From assembly GCF_036226505.1 (NCBI RefSeq), contig NZ_CP108484.1, positions 4,960,001 through 5,024,000 on the forward strand: a stretch of 64,000 nt of DNA, read 5' to 3'. A program made the position numbers and the translations under genes. Source of the DNA: Kitasatospora sp. NBC_01246 (lineage in GTDB: Bacteria > Actinomycetota > Actinomycetes > Streptomycetales > Streptomycetaceae). Within the stretch, counting starts at the first letter, position 1. Each line of letters starts with the position of its first letter. The notes under the pieces are model-generated. The model ran no database searches. It was not told where the DNA came from and was given only the letters and a program-made list of their open reading frames with translations. Below, in pieces: positions 40,628-49,855 of this stretch.

Positions 40628-41982
40628 TGAGTACTCGGCACTACGAAGAGGCGGCGGCCGGCGAGGCCGCCCACGCCGGCGCCCGCGAGACCACCGAGGG
40701 CCGGGTCTTCACCGTCACCGGGGGCGACTGGGGCGAGGTGGTCGAAGCCGTCGGCCGGGCCGACGACGAGCGCATCATCGTCAACATGGGCCCCCAACAC
40801 CCCTCCACCCACGGGGTGCTGCGGCTGATCCTGGAGATCGACGGCGAGACAGTGAAGGAGGCCCGCTGCGGCATCGGCTACCTCCACACCGGCATCGAGA
40901 AGAACATGGAGTTCCGCAGCTGGGTCCAGGGCACCACCTTCGTGACCCGGATGGACTACCTGACGCCGCTGTTCAACGAGACCGCGTACTGCCTCGCGGT
41001 CGAGAAGCTGCTCGGCATCACCGACGACGTCCCGGACCGGGCCAGCGTCATCCGCGTCCTGATGATGGAGCTCAACCGGATCTCCTCGCACCTGGTCTGC
41101 CTGGCCACCGGCGGCATGGAGATCGGCTCCACCACGCTGATGATCTACGGCTTCCGGGACCGCGAACTCATCCTGGACGTCTTCGAGCTGGTCACCGGCC
41201 TGCGGATGAACCACGCGTACGTCCGTCCCGGCGGCCTCGCCCAGGACCTCCCGCCCGGCGCCGTCGACCAGATCCACGAGGCGGTGAAGACCCTCCGCTC
41301 GCGGATGCACGAGTACGACAAGCTCGCCACCGGCAACCCGGTGTTCAAGGCCCGGCTGGTCGACGTCGGCTTCCTCGACCTGGCCGGCTGCCTGGCCCTC
41401 GGCGCCACCGGCCCGATCCTGCGCGCCACCGGCCTGCCGAACGACCTGCGCAAGAGCGACCCGTACTGCGGCTACGAGGACTACGACTTCGAGGTCGCGA
41501 CCGCCGACAGCGCCGACTCCTACGGCCGGTTCCTGATCCGGCTGGAGGAGATGCGCCAGTCGCTGCGGATCGTCGAGCAGTGCCTGGAGCGGCTGCGCCC
41601 CGGCCCGGTCATGGTGGCCGACAAGAAGATCGCCTGGCCGGCCCAGCTGGCCGTCGGCCCGGACGGCATGGGCAACTCGCTCGACCACATCCGCAAGATC
41701 ATGGGCACCTCGATGGAAGCCCTGATCCACCACTTCAAGCTGGTCACCGAGGGCTTCCGGGTCCCGGCCGGCCAGGCGTACACGGCGGTCGAGTCGCCCA
41801 AGGGCGAGCTGGGCGTGCACGTGGTCAGCGACGGCGGCACGCGCCCGTACCGGGTGCACTTCCGGGACCCGTCGTTCACCAATCTGCAGTCGATGGCGGC
41901 GATGTGCGAGGGCGGCCAGGTCGCCGACGTGATCGTCGCGGTGGCCGGGATCGACCCGGTGATGGGAGGCGTGGACCGGTGA
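40627..41982 (+). CDS. nuoD: NADH-quinone oxidoreductase subunit D
   Basis: 451 residues, the 49-kDa subunit that forms the quinone pocket with NuoB. Signatures: NMGPQHPSTHGVLRLIL (with the His pair lining the pocket), GYLHTGIEKNMEFRSW, MDYLTPLFNETAY, and the end GYDP-type motif replaced by VAGIDPVMGGVDR. The reading frame begins on the last base of nuoC and ends with a GTGA overlap with nuoE. Confidence 0.97.
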   Translation: MSTRHYEEAAAGEAAHAGARETTEGRVFTVTGGDWGEVVEAVGRADDERIIVNMGPQHPSTHGVLRLILEIDGETVKEARCGIGYLHTGIEKNMEFRSWVQGTTFVTRMDYLTPLFNETAYCLAVEKLLGITDDVPDRASVIRVLMMELNRISSHLVCLATGGMEIGSTTLMIYGFRDRELILDVFELVTGLRMNHAYVRPGGLAQDLPPGAVDQIHEAVKTLRSRMHEYDKLATGNPVFKARLVDVGFLDLAGCLALGATGPILRATGLPNDLRKSDPYCGYEDYDFEVATADSADSYGRFLIRLEEMRQSLRIVEQCLERLRPGPVMVADKKIAWPAQLAVGPDGMGNSLDHIRKIMGTSMEALIHHFKLVTEGFRVPAGQAYTAVESPKGELGVHVVSDGGTRPYRVHFRDPSFTNLQSMAAMCEGGQVADVIVAVAGIDPVMGGVDR

Positions 41983-42719
41983 CAGACGTCCAGTTGGGGA
42001 TGCCGGCACTGCCGGCCAGGCCGTACCCCGAGGAGGTGCGTGCCCGCCTCGCCGCCGACGCGGAGGAGCTGATCGGCCGCTACCCGGTGGCCCGGTCCGC
42101 ACTGCTGCCGCTGCTGCACCTGGTGCAGGCCGAGGAGGGCTTCGTCAGCACGACCGGCATCCGGTTCTGCGCCGAGCAGTTGGACCTCACCACCGCCGAG
42201 GTCACCGCCGTCGCGACCTTCTACACCATGTACCGGCGCCGGCCGGCCGGGAAGTACCACGTCGGGGTCTGCACCAACACCCTGTGCGCGGTGCTCGGCG
42301 GCGACCAGATCTTCGACGAGCTCCAGCAGCACCTCGGGGTCGGCAACAACGAGACCACCGAGGACGGCGAGATCTCGATCGAGCACATCGAGTGCAACGC
42401 CGCCTGCGACTACGCCCCCGTGGTGATGGTGAACTGGGAGTTCTTCGACGACCAGACCCCGGAGAGCGCCCGGCGGCTGGTCGACGACCTGCGGGCCGGC
42501 CGGGAGGTCCACCCCACCCGCGGCGCCCGGCTCTGCAGCTTCAAGGAGTCCGCCCGCATCCTGGCCGGCTTCCCCGACGAGCGCCCCGGCGCCGTCGACG
42601 AGTCCGGTGCCGGCGGCGCGCCCTCGCTGGCCGGCCTGCGCCTCGCCAAGGGCGAGGCCCTGCCCGGGACCGGTGGCACCCGGGTCGTCTCGCCCCGTCA
42701 CGAAGGGACCGAAGCGTGA
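41979..42719 (+). CDS. nuoE: NADH-quinone oxidoreductase subunit E
   Basis: 246 residues. Thioredoxin-like subunit holding the 2Fe-2S cluster N1a: ligands in CTNTLC (near residue 98) and ECNAAC (near 138). A C-terminal extension of about 70 residues (Gly/Ala-rich) follows the domain. The GTG start overlaps the nuoD stop. Confidence 0.96.
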   Translation: MTDVQLGMPALPARPYPEEVRARLAADAEELIGRYPVARSALLPLLHLVQAEEGFVSTTGIRFCAEQLDLTTAEVTAVATFYTMYRRRPAGKYHVGVCTNTLCAVLGGDQIFDELQQHLGVGNNETTEDGEISIEHIECNAACDYAPVVMVNWEFFDDQTPESARRLVDDLRAGREVHPTRGARLCSFKESARILAGFPDERPGAVDESGAGGAPSLAGLRLAKGEALPGTGGTRVVSPRHEGTEA

Positions 42720-44080
42720 TGACCTCCGCCGAGCCGGCCGAGAAGTTGCTCACCCCCGTGCTCTCCGCGTCCTGGGACGACAGCCGCCCCTGGACGCTCG
42801 CCACCTACCGCCGCCACGCGGGGTACGAGGGGCTGAAGGCCGCCCTCGCGATGCCCCCGGACGACGTGATCGCGCTGGTCAAGGACTCCGGGCTGCGCGG
42901 TCGCGGCGGCGCCGGCTTCCCCACCGGCATGAAGTGGCAGTTCATCCCGCAGAACGACGGCAAGCCGCACTACCTGGTGGTCAACGCGGACGAGTCCGAG
43001 CCGGGCACCTGCAAGGACATCCCGCTGCTGTTCGCCAACCCGCACGCGCTGATCGAGGGCATGATCATCGCCTCCTACGCGATCCGCTGCGACCACGCGT
43101 TCATCTACCTGCGCGGCGAGGTCGTCCCGGTGCTGCGCCGGCTCCAGGCCGCGGTCGCCGAGGCGTACGGGGCCGGGCTGCTCGGCAAGAACATCCTGGG
43201 CTCCGGCACCGACCTCGACATCACCGTGCACGCCGGCGCCGGCGCCTACATCTGCGGCGAGGAGACGGCCCTGCTGGACTCGCTGGAGGGGCGCCGCGGC
43301 CAGCCCCGGCTGCGCCCGCCGTTCCCGGCGATCGCCGGCCTCTACGCCTGCCCGACGGTGGTCAACAACGTCGAGTCGATCGCCTCGGTGCCGCCGATCC
43401 TGGCCCGCGGCAAGGAGTGGTTCAAGAGCCTGGGCACCGAGAAGTCCCCCGGCTTCACGCTCTACTCGCTCTCCGGCCACGTCACCAACCCCGGCCAGTA
43501 CGAGGCCCCGCTCGGCGTCACGCTGCGCCAGCTGCTGGAGATCAGCGGCGGCGTCCGGACCGGGCACCGGCTGAAGTTCTGGACCCCGGGCGGCTCCTCC
43601 ACCCCGATGTTCACCGACGAGCACCTCGACGTCCCGCTCGACTACGAGGGCGTCGGCGCGGCCGGCTCGATGCTCGGCACCAAGGCCCTCCAGGTCTTCG
43701 ACGAGACCACCTGCGTGGTCCGGGCCGTCACCCGCTGGACGGAGTTCTACGCCCACGAGTCCTGCGGAAAGTGCACGCCCTGCCGCGAGGGGACGTACTG
43801 GCTCGTCCAGCTGCTCAAGCGGATCGAGGCCGGCGAGGGCGTCGACGGCGACCTGGAGAAGCTGCTCGACATCGCCGACAACATCAACGGCAAGTCCTTC
43901 TGCGCGCTGGGGGACGGCGCGGCCAGCCCGATCGTCTCCTCGCTCCAGCACTTCCGGGCCGAGTACGAGCAGCACCTGGCCGAGCGCCGCTGCCCGTTCG
44001 ACCCGGCCGCCTCCACCGTCTGGGCCGACGGCCCCCGCCCCGGCCACCAGTCCGCCACCGAAAGGGAGGTGCACGCGTGA
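42716..44080 (+). CDS. nuoF: NADH-quinone oxidoreductase subunit F
   Basis: 454 residues from GTG 42716 (GTGA overlap; ATG 42719 is the alternative). Binds FMN and NADH and the 4Fe-4S cluster N3. FMN/NADH region GLRGRGGAGFPTGMKWQF and ESEPGTCKDIPLL; cluster ligands SCGKCTPCREG and the later SFCALGD. It is the electron entry point of the complex. Confidence 0.97.
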   Translation: MMTSAEPAEKLLTPVLSASWDDSRPWTLATYRRHAGYEGLKAALAMPPDDVIALVKDSGLRGRGGAGFPTGMKWQFIPQNDGKPHYLVVNADESEPGTCKDIPLLFANPHALIEGMIIASYAIRCDHAFIYLRGEVVPVLRRLQAAVAEAYGAGLLGKNILGSGTDLDITVHAGAGAYICGEETALLDSLEGRRGQPRLRPPFPAIAGLYACPTVVNNVESIASVPPILARGKEWFKSLGTEKSPGFTLYSLSGHVTNPGQYEAPLGVTLRQLLEISGGVRTGHRLKFWTPGGSSTPMFTDEHLDVPLDYEGVGAAGSMLGTKALQVFDETTCVVRAVTRWTEFYAHESCGKCTPCREGTYWLVQLLKRIEAGEGVDGDLEKLLDIADNINGKSFCALGDGAASPIVSSLQHFRAEYEQHLAERRCPFDPAASTVWADGPRPGHQSATEREVHA

Positions 44081-46686
44081 CGATCACAGAACCAGCCACC
44101 TCCAAGGCCGCGGTCGACCTGGTCACGCTCACCATCGACGGCATCGAAGTGCAGGTCCCCAAGGGGACGTTGGTGATCCGGGCGGCCGAGCAGATCGGCA
44201 CCCAGATCCCGCGCTTCTGCGACCACCCGCTGCTCGACCCGGCCGGCGCCTGCCGGCAGTGCATCGTCGAGATCGAGGGGCAGCGCAAGCCCGTCGCCTC
44301 CTGCACCATCCCGGTCGCCGAGGGCATGGTGGTCCGCACGCAGGTCAGCTCGCCGGTCGCCGAGAAGGCCCAGCGCGGCGTGATGGAACTGCTGCTGATC
44401 AACCACCCGCTGGACTGCCCGGTCTGCGACAAGGGCGGCGAGTGCCCGCTGCAGAACCAGGCGATGTCCACCGGGGACACCGACTCCCGCTTCGAGGGGA
44501 TGAAGCGGACGTACCAGAAGCCGGTGCCGATCAGCACCCAGGTGCTGCTGGACCGCGAACGCTGCGTGCTCTGCGCCCGCTGCACCCGCTTCTCGCAGCA
44601 GATCGCCGGGGACCCCTTCATCGACCTGGTCGAACGCGGCGCCCTCCAGCAGGTCGGCACCGGCGCGGGGGACGACTTCGAGTCGTACTTCTCCGGCAAC
44701 ACCATCCAGATCTGCCCGGTCGGCGCGCTCACCTCGGCGGCTTATCGTTTCCGCTCGCGCCCGTTCGACCTGGTCTCCTCGCCGAGCGTCTGCGAGCACT
44801 GCTCCTCCGGCTGCGCACAGCGCACCGACCACCGGCGCGGCAAGGTGCTGCGGCGCCTCGCCGGCGAGGACCCGGCGGTCAACGAGGAGTGGAACTGCGA
44901 CAAGGGCCGGTTCGCCTTCCGCTACGCGCAGCAGCGCGACCGGCTCGCCACCCCGCTGGTCCGCGACCCGGCGACGGGTGAACTCGTCGCCGCCTCCTGG
45001 CCGGAGGCGCTGGCCCGGGCCGCCGAGGGGCTGCGCGGCGCCCGCGCCGGAGTGCTCACCGGCGGCCGGGTCACCGTCGAGGACGCCTACGCCTACGCCA
45101 AGTTCGCCCGGGTGGTGCTCGGCACCAACGACGTGGACTTCCGGGCCCGCCCGCACAGCGGTGAGGAGGCGGACTTCCTGGCCGCCGCCGTCGCCGGCCG
45201 GGGCACCGACCTCGGCCCGGGCGGCGTCGACTACGAGCAACTGGAGGCCGCCCCGGCGGTGCTGCTCGCGGGCTTCGAGCCCGAGGAGGAGTCGCCGATC
45301 GTCTTCCTGCGGCTGCGCAAGGCCACCCGGGCCACCGGCCTCAAGGTGTTCTCGATCGCCGCCTACGGCTCCCGGGGCCTGGGCAAGCTGCGCGGCGCCC
45401 TGCTGCCGGCCGCCCCCGGCACCGAGGCCGAGTGGCTCGGCGCCCTCGCCGCCGACGAGCCGCTGAACGACGACGCGGGCCGCGCCGCCGAACTGCTCCG
45501 CACCCCCGGCGCCGTCATCCTGGCCGGCGAGCGGCTGGCCGCCGCCCCCGGCGCGCTGACCGCCGCGCTGCGCCTCGCGCACGCCACCGGCGCCCGGCTC
45601 GCCTGGATCCCGCGCCGGGCCGGCGAACGCGGCGCCGTCGAGGCCGGCGCGCTGCCCGGGCTGCTGCCCGGCGGCCGCCCGGTCGCCGCCCCGGCCGCCC
45701 GGGCCGAGGCCGCCGCCGCCTGGGGCGTGGCCGAACTCCCCGCCCGGCTCGGCCGGGACACCGACCAGATCCTCGCGGCCGCAGCCCACGGCGACCTGGA
45801 CGCGCTGCTGGTCGGCGGCGTCGACCCGGACGACCTGCCGGACCCGGTGCTCGCCGAGGAGGCGCTGGCCACCGCGCGGTTCGTGGTCTCGCTGGAGCTG
45901 CGCCCGTCCGCCGTCACCGCCGTGGCCGACGTCGTCCTGCCGGTCGCCGCGGTGGCCGAGAAGGCCGGGACCTTCCTGGACTGGGAGGGCCGGGTGCGGA
46001 TGTTCGAGGCCGCGCTCAAGCCCGACCAGCAGATGGGCCGGCACCTGTACCCGGACCTGCGGGTGCTGAACATGCTGGCGGACGCGCTGGGCCACCGGCT
46101 TGGCCTGCCCGACGTCCGGGCCGCCCGGCTGGAGCTGGACCGCTTCGAGCCGTGGACCGGCGACCACCCGGCCGCCCCCGCCGCGCACCCCGGACTGCTG
46201 CCCCGGCCGGCCACCGGCCAGGCGGTGCTCGCCGGCTGGCGCCAGCTGCTGGACAACGGCTCGCTCCAGCAGGGCGACCCGCACCTGGCCGGCACCCGGC
46301 ACCCGGCGGTCGCCCGGATCTCACCGGCCACCGCCGAGGAGGTCGGCGCCACCGGGGTGCCCGCCGCGGCGCTGCGCCCGGCCCTGCGGCTGACCGGCCC
46401 GGCCGGGTCGCTCACCCTGCCGCTGGAGATCACCAAGGACATCCCGGACCGGACGGTCTGGATCCCGCTCAACTCCACCCCGGGCGGCGCCCACCGCGCC
46501 CTGGGCACCGCCGTGGGCCACCTGGTCACGATCGCGGCCGACACGATCGCCGTCGCCACCGCGGACGCCACCCCGGACGCCGGTGCCGACGCCGGTGCGG
46601 AGCCCCCGGCGACCACCGGCGCGGCGACGGCCGGCACCCCGACCACCGCCCCGACCGCCCCGACCGCCGAGGGGGAGCACCGATGA
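44077..46686 (+). CDS. nuoG: NADH-quinone oxidoreductase subunit G
   Basis: 869 residues. Carries several clusters: 2Fe-2S N1b (CDHPLLDPAGACRQC...ASC), His-ligated N5 (NHPLDCPVCDKGGEC), 4Fe-4S N4 (CVLCARC with CPVGA), and the extra N7 motif (CEHCSSGC with WNCDKGRF near residue 275). A molybdopterin-like, cofactor-free domain follows, and an Ala/Thr/Pro-rich tail. N7 is kept as in E. coli and Thermus. Start GTG overlaps nuoF; stop overlaps nuoH (ATGA). Confidence 0.97.
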   Translation: MTITEPATSKAAVDLVTLTIDGIEVQVPKGTLVIRAAEQIGTQIPRFCDHPLLDPAGACRQCIVEIEGQRKPVASCTIPVAEGMVVRTQVSSPVAEKAQRGVMELLLINHPLDCPVCDKGGECPLQNQAMSTGDTDSRFEGMKRTYQKPVPISTQVLLDRERCVLCARCTRFSQQIAGDPFIDLVERGALQQVGTGAGDDFESYFSGNTIQICPVGALTSAAYRFRSRPFDLVSSPSVCEHCSSGCAQRTDHRRGKVLRRLAGEDPAVNEEWNCDKGRFAFRYAQQRDRLATPLVRDPATGELVAASWPEALARAAEGLRGARAGVLTGGRVTVEDAYAYAKFARVVLGTNDVDFRARPHSGEEADFLAAAVAGRGTDLGPGGVDYEQLEAAPAVLLAGFEPEEESPIVFLRLRKATRATGLKVFSIAAYGSRGLGKLRGALLPAAPGTEAEWLGALAADEPLNDDAGRAAELLRTPGAVILAGERLAAAPGALTAALRLAHATGARLAWIPRRAGERGAVEAGALPGLLPGGRPVAAPAARAEAAAAWGVAELPARLGRDTDQILAAAAHGDLDALLVGGVDPDDLPDPVLAEEALATARFVVSLELRPSAVTAVADVVLPVAAVAEKAGTFLDWEGRVRMFEAALKPDQQMGRHLYPDLRVLNMLADALGHRLGLPDVRAARLELDRFEPWTGDHPAAPAAHPGLLPRPATGQAVLAGWRQLLDNGSLQQGDPHLAGTRHPAVARISPATAEEVGATGVPAAALRPALRLTGPAGSLTLPLEITKDIPDRTVWIPLNSTPGGAHRALGTAVGHLVTIAADTIAVATADATPDAGADAGAEPPATTGAATAGTPTTAPTAPTAEGEHR

Positions 46687-48026
46687 ACCTCGCCGCGTAC
46701 GAGACCCTGGGCTTCTTCGGCCGCGACCCCTGGTGGCTGGTCCTGCTCAAGGCCGTCTTCTGCTTCGCGTTCCTGGTCGGCACGGTGCTGATCGCGATCG
46801 TCTGGGAGCGCAAGGTGGTGGCCTGGATGCAGCTGCGCATCGGCCCCAACCGGCACGGCCCCTGGGGCATGCTGCAGTCGCTCGCCGACGGCGTGAAGCT
46901 GGCGCTCAAGGAAGACCTGGTGGTCAAGGGCGCCGACAAGGTGGTCTACATCCTGGCCCCGATCGTCTGCGCCATCCCCGCGTTCATGGCCTTCGCGGTG
47001 ATCCCCTTCGGCCCGGCCGGCGACGAGGTGTCGGTCTTCGGCACCCGCACCCCGCTGCAGCTGACGGACTTCCCGGTGGCGCTGCTGTACATCCTGGCCA
47101 CCGCCTCGGTGGGGATCTACGGCATCGTGCTGGCCGGCTGGTCCTCCGGCTCGACCTACCCGCTGCTCGGCGGGCTGCGCTCCTCGGCGCAGATGATCAG
47201 CTACGAGATCGCGATGGGCCTGTCCTTCGCGGCGGTGTTCATCTACTCGGGGTCGATGTCCACCTCGGAGATCGTCTCCTCGCAGCAGCCGACCTGGTTC
47301 GCGGTGCTGCTGCCTGTCTCCTTCATCGTCTACATCATCGCCATGGTCGGCGAGACCAACCGGGCGCCGTTCGACCTCCCGGAGGCCGAGGGCGAGCTGG
47401 TCGGCGGCTTCAACACCGAGTACTCCTCGCTGAAGTTCGCGATGTTCATGCTGGCCGAGTACGTCAACATGGTCACCGTCTCGGCCGTCGCCTCCACGCT
47501 CTTCCTGGGCGGCTGGCGGGCGCCCTGGCCGGTCTCCACCTTCTGGGAGGGGGCCAACCACGGCTGGTGGCCGATGCTCTGGATCACGCTGAAGATCCAG
47601 CTGCTGCTCTTCTTCTTCATCTGGCTGCGCGGCACGCTGCCCCGGCTTCGCTACGACCAGTTCATGAAGCTCGGCTGGAAGGTCCTGATCCCGGTCTCGC
47701 TGGTCTGGCTGGTCATGGTGGCCAGCGTCCGGGCGCTGCGCAACGAGGGCTACGACTTCGGCGAGGTGGTGCTGTACGTCGGTGCGCCGGCCGGCGCCGT
47801 CCTGCTGCTGGCCCTGCTCCGGGACACCCTGAAGAAGGGGCCCGAACCGGCCGGCCCGGAGGCCGAGGGCGCGCCGCCCGGCGGCGAGTTCGACCCGATG
47901 GCCGGCGGCTACCCGGTGCCCCCGCTGCCCGGCCAGCAGCTCCCGCCGGTCCCGCGCCGGCCCAGCCGCGCCCCGAAGCAACTCCAGGACGCCCTCAACG
48001 GGTCCGACCATTCCGAAGGGAGCTGA
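46683..48026 (+). CDS. nuoH: NADH-quinone oxidoreductase subunit H
   Basis: 447 residues, eight membrane helices, forming the quinone channel roof. Signatures: VWERKVVAWMQLRIGPNRHGPWGMLQ in two parts, GLRSSAQMISYEIAMG, and GETNRAPFDLPEAEGELV then FNTEYSSLKFAMF (acidic loop). A Pro-rich C-terminal tail of about 80 residues is longer than in E. coli and typical of actinobacteria. Confidence 0.97.
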   Translation: MNLAAYETLGFFGRDPWWLVLLKAVFCFAFLVGTVLIAIVWERKVVAWMQLRIGPNRHGPWGMLQSLADGVKLALKEDLVVKGADKVVYILAPIVCAIPAFMAFAVIPFGPAGDEVSVFGTRTPLQLTDFPVALLYILATASVGIYGIVLAGWSSGSTYPLLGGLRSSAQMISYEIAMGLSFAAVFIYSGSMSTSEIVSSQQPTWFAVLLPVSFIVYIIAMVGETNRAPFDLPEAEGELVGGFNTEYSSLKFAMFMLAEYVNMVTVSAVASTLFLGGWRAPWPVSTFWEGANHGWWPMLWITLKIQLLLFFFIWLRGTLPRLRYDQFMKLGWKVLIPVSLVWLVMVASVRALRNEGYDFGEVVLYVGAPAGAVLLLALLRDTLKKGPEPAGPEAEGAPPGGEFDPMAGGYPVPPLPGQQLPPVPRRPSRAPKQLQDALNGSDHSEGS

Positions 48027-48031
48027 CCGCG

Positions 48032-48625
48032 ATGTCGTCCGACCAGAACGACAGGACCGACAAGCCGTCCGTCCTCGGGCCGGCCGCCGGCTTCGGCGTG
48101 ACCTTCAAGGCCATGTTCAAGAAGCGGCTCACCGAGCAGTACCCGGAGCAGAAGAAGCCCACCGCTCCGCGTTTCCACGGCCGCCACCAGCTGAACCGGC
48201 ACCCGGACGGCCTGGAGAAGTGCGTCGGCTGCGAGCTCTGCGCCTGGGCCTGCCCGGCCGACGCGATCTACGTGGAGGGCGCCGACAACCGCGAGGACGA
48301 GCGCTACTCGCCGGGTGAGCGGTACGGGGCGGTCTACCAGATCAACTACGCCCGCTGCATCCTCTGCGGCCTCTGCATCGAGGCCTGCCCGACCCGCGCG
48401 CTCACCATGACCAATGAGTACGAACTCGCGGACTCCTCGCGCCAGGACCTCATCTTCACCAAGGACCAGCTGCTGGTCGGCCTCTCCGAAGGCATGGTCG
48501 ACAGCCCGCACTCGATCTTCCCGGGCGCCGACGAAGGCGCCTACTACCGGGGCGAGATCACTGCGGCGGCGCCCGGGACGGTCCAGCAGGAGAGCACCGA
48601 CCGGGACAAGGAGGCCCAGCAGTGA
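48032..48625 (+). CDS. nuoI: NADH-quinone oxidoreductase subunit I
   Basis: 197 residues. Two ferredoxin-type 4Fe-4S centres (N6a, N6b): Cys64, 67, 70, 74 (CVGCELCAWACP) and Cys109, 112, 115, 119 (CILCGLCIEACP). GAAGGGAG precedes the ATG. Starts five bases after nuoH and overlaps nuoJ by four bases (GTGA). Confidence 0.97.
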   Translation: MSSDQNDRTDKPSVLGPAAGFGVTFKAMFKKRLTEQYPEQKKPTAPRFHGRHQLNRHPDGLEKCVGCELCAWACPADAIYVEGADNREDERYSPGERYGAVYQINYARCILCGLCIEACPTRALTMTNEYELADSSRQDLIFTKDQLLVGLSEGMVDSPHSIFPGADEGAYYRGEITAAAPGTVQQESTDRDKEAQQ

Positions 48626-49545
48626 CCGCCCTGAACCTCGCCGGGCACGGCGCGGCCCTCGCCGCCACCGGGACGGCCTCCACCGGTGAGGCCGTCCAGT
48701 TCTGGGTGCTCGCGGTGATCGCCGTCGGCGGCGCGCTCGGCATGCTGCTGATGAAGAAGGCCGTGCACAGCGCGCTCTGCCTGGCCGCCACCATGCTCGC
48801 CCTGGCGGTCTGTTACATGGCCCAGGGCGCGGTCTTCCTGGGCGTGGTACAGATCGTCGTCTACACCGGCGCGATCATGATGCTCTTCCTGTTCGTGGTG
48901 ATGCTGGTCGGTGTCACCAGCGCGGACTCGCTGAAGGAGCAGCTGAAGGGCCAGCGGTTCGCCGCCGTCCTGTGCGGGCTCGGGTTCGGCGTGCTGCTGG
49001 TGGCCGGCATCGCCAACGCCAGGCTGGACACCTTCACCGGCCTCACCGAGGCCAACGCCGAGGGCAACGTCCAGGGCCTGGCCCGGCTGATCTTCACCAA
49101 GTACGTCTGGGCCTTCGAGGTCACCGGCGCGCTGCTGATCACCGCCGCGATCGGCGCCATGGTGCTGACCCACCGCGAGCACGTGACGGCCCCGAAGACC
49201 CAGCGCGAGCTGGCCGCCCAGCGGGTCAAGGACAACATCCAGCTGCCGCCGCTGCCCGCGCCGGGCGTCTACGCCCGGCACAACGCGGTCGACGTCCCGG
49301 GCCTGTTGCCGGACGGCACCGTCGCCGAGGACTCGGTGATGGGGACCCTGCGCGACCGCGGCCAGATCCGCGACGTCAGCCAGGAGATGCTGCGGCGGAT
49401 GGCCGAGCTGGAGAACACCACCGCCGACTGGCTGGGCCGCCCGTCGTCCGAGCGCCCGCCGGTCGCCGGCCCGCGCAAGGAGCTGGAGCCGGTCCCGCAC
49501 GACCGGCCGGCGTCGGCCGGCCACGACGAGGAGGGCGCGGAGTGA
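48622..49545 (+). CDS. nuoJ: NADH-quinone oxidoreductase subunit J
   Basis: 307 residues. Five membrane helices in the first 180 residues (FWVLAVIAVGGALGMLLM; VVQIVVYTGAIMMLFLFVVM), including the flexible TM3 region. About 120 soluble, charged residues follow (from HREHVTAPKTQRE), an extension typical of actinobacterial NuoJ and absent in E. coli. Confidence 0.95.
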   Translation: MTALNLAGHGAALAATGTASTGEAVQFWVLAVIAVGGALGMLLMKKAVHSALCLAATMLALAVCYMAQGAVFLGVVQIVVYTGAIMMLFLFVVMLVGVTSADSLKEQLKGQRFAAVLCGLGFGVLLVAGIANARLDTFTGLTEANAEGNVQGLARLIFTKYVWAFEVTGALLITAAIGAMVLTHREHVTAPKTQRELAAQRVKDNIQLPPLPAPGVYARHNAVDVPGLLPDGTVAEDSVMGTLRDRGQIRDVSQEMLRRMAELENTTADWLGRPSSERPPVAGPRKELEPVPHDRPASAGHDEEGAE

Positions 49546-49841
49546 ATCCGGTCAACTACCTCTATCTCTCCGCCCTGTTGTTCACCATCGGCGCCTCCGG
49601 CGTGCTCATCCGGCGGAACGCGATCGTGCTGTTCATGTGCGTGGAGCTGATGCTCAACGCCTCGAACCTGGCCCTGGTCACGTTCTCCCGGCTGCACGGC
49701 AACCTGGACGGCCAGATCATCGCGTTCTTCACCATGGTGGTCGCGGCGGCCGAAGTAGTGGTCGGTCTCGCCATCATCGTGTCCATCTTCCGGACCAGGC
49801 ACTCGGCTTCGGTCGATGACAGCAACCTGATGAAGCTGTAG
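49542..49841 (+). CDS. nuoK: NADH-quinone oxidoreductase subunit K
   Basis: 99 residues, three helices. The two conserved buried Glu residues of the proton path are present (CVELMLNASN and AAAEVVVGLAI). The GTG start overlaps the nuoJ stop. Confidence 0.96.
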   Translation: MNPVNYLYLSALLFTIGASGVLIRRNAIVLFMCVELMLNASNLALVTFSRLHGNLDGQIIAFFTMVVAAAEVVVGLAIIVSIFRTRHSASVDDSNLMKL

Positions 49842-49855
49842 GCGGAGGGCCTTCG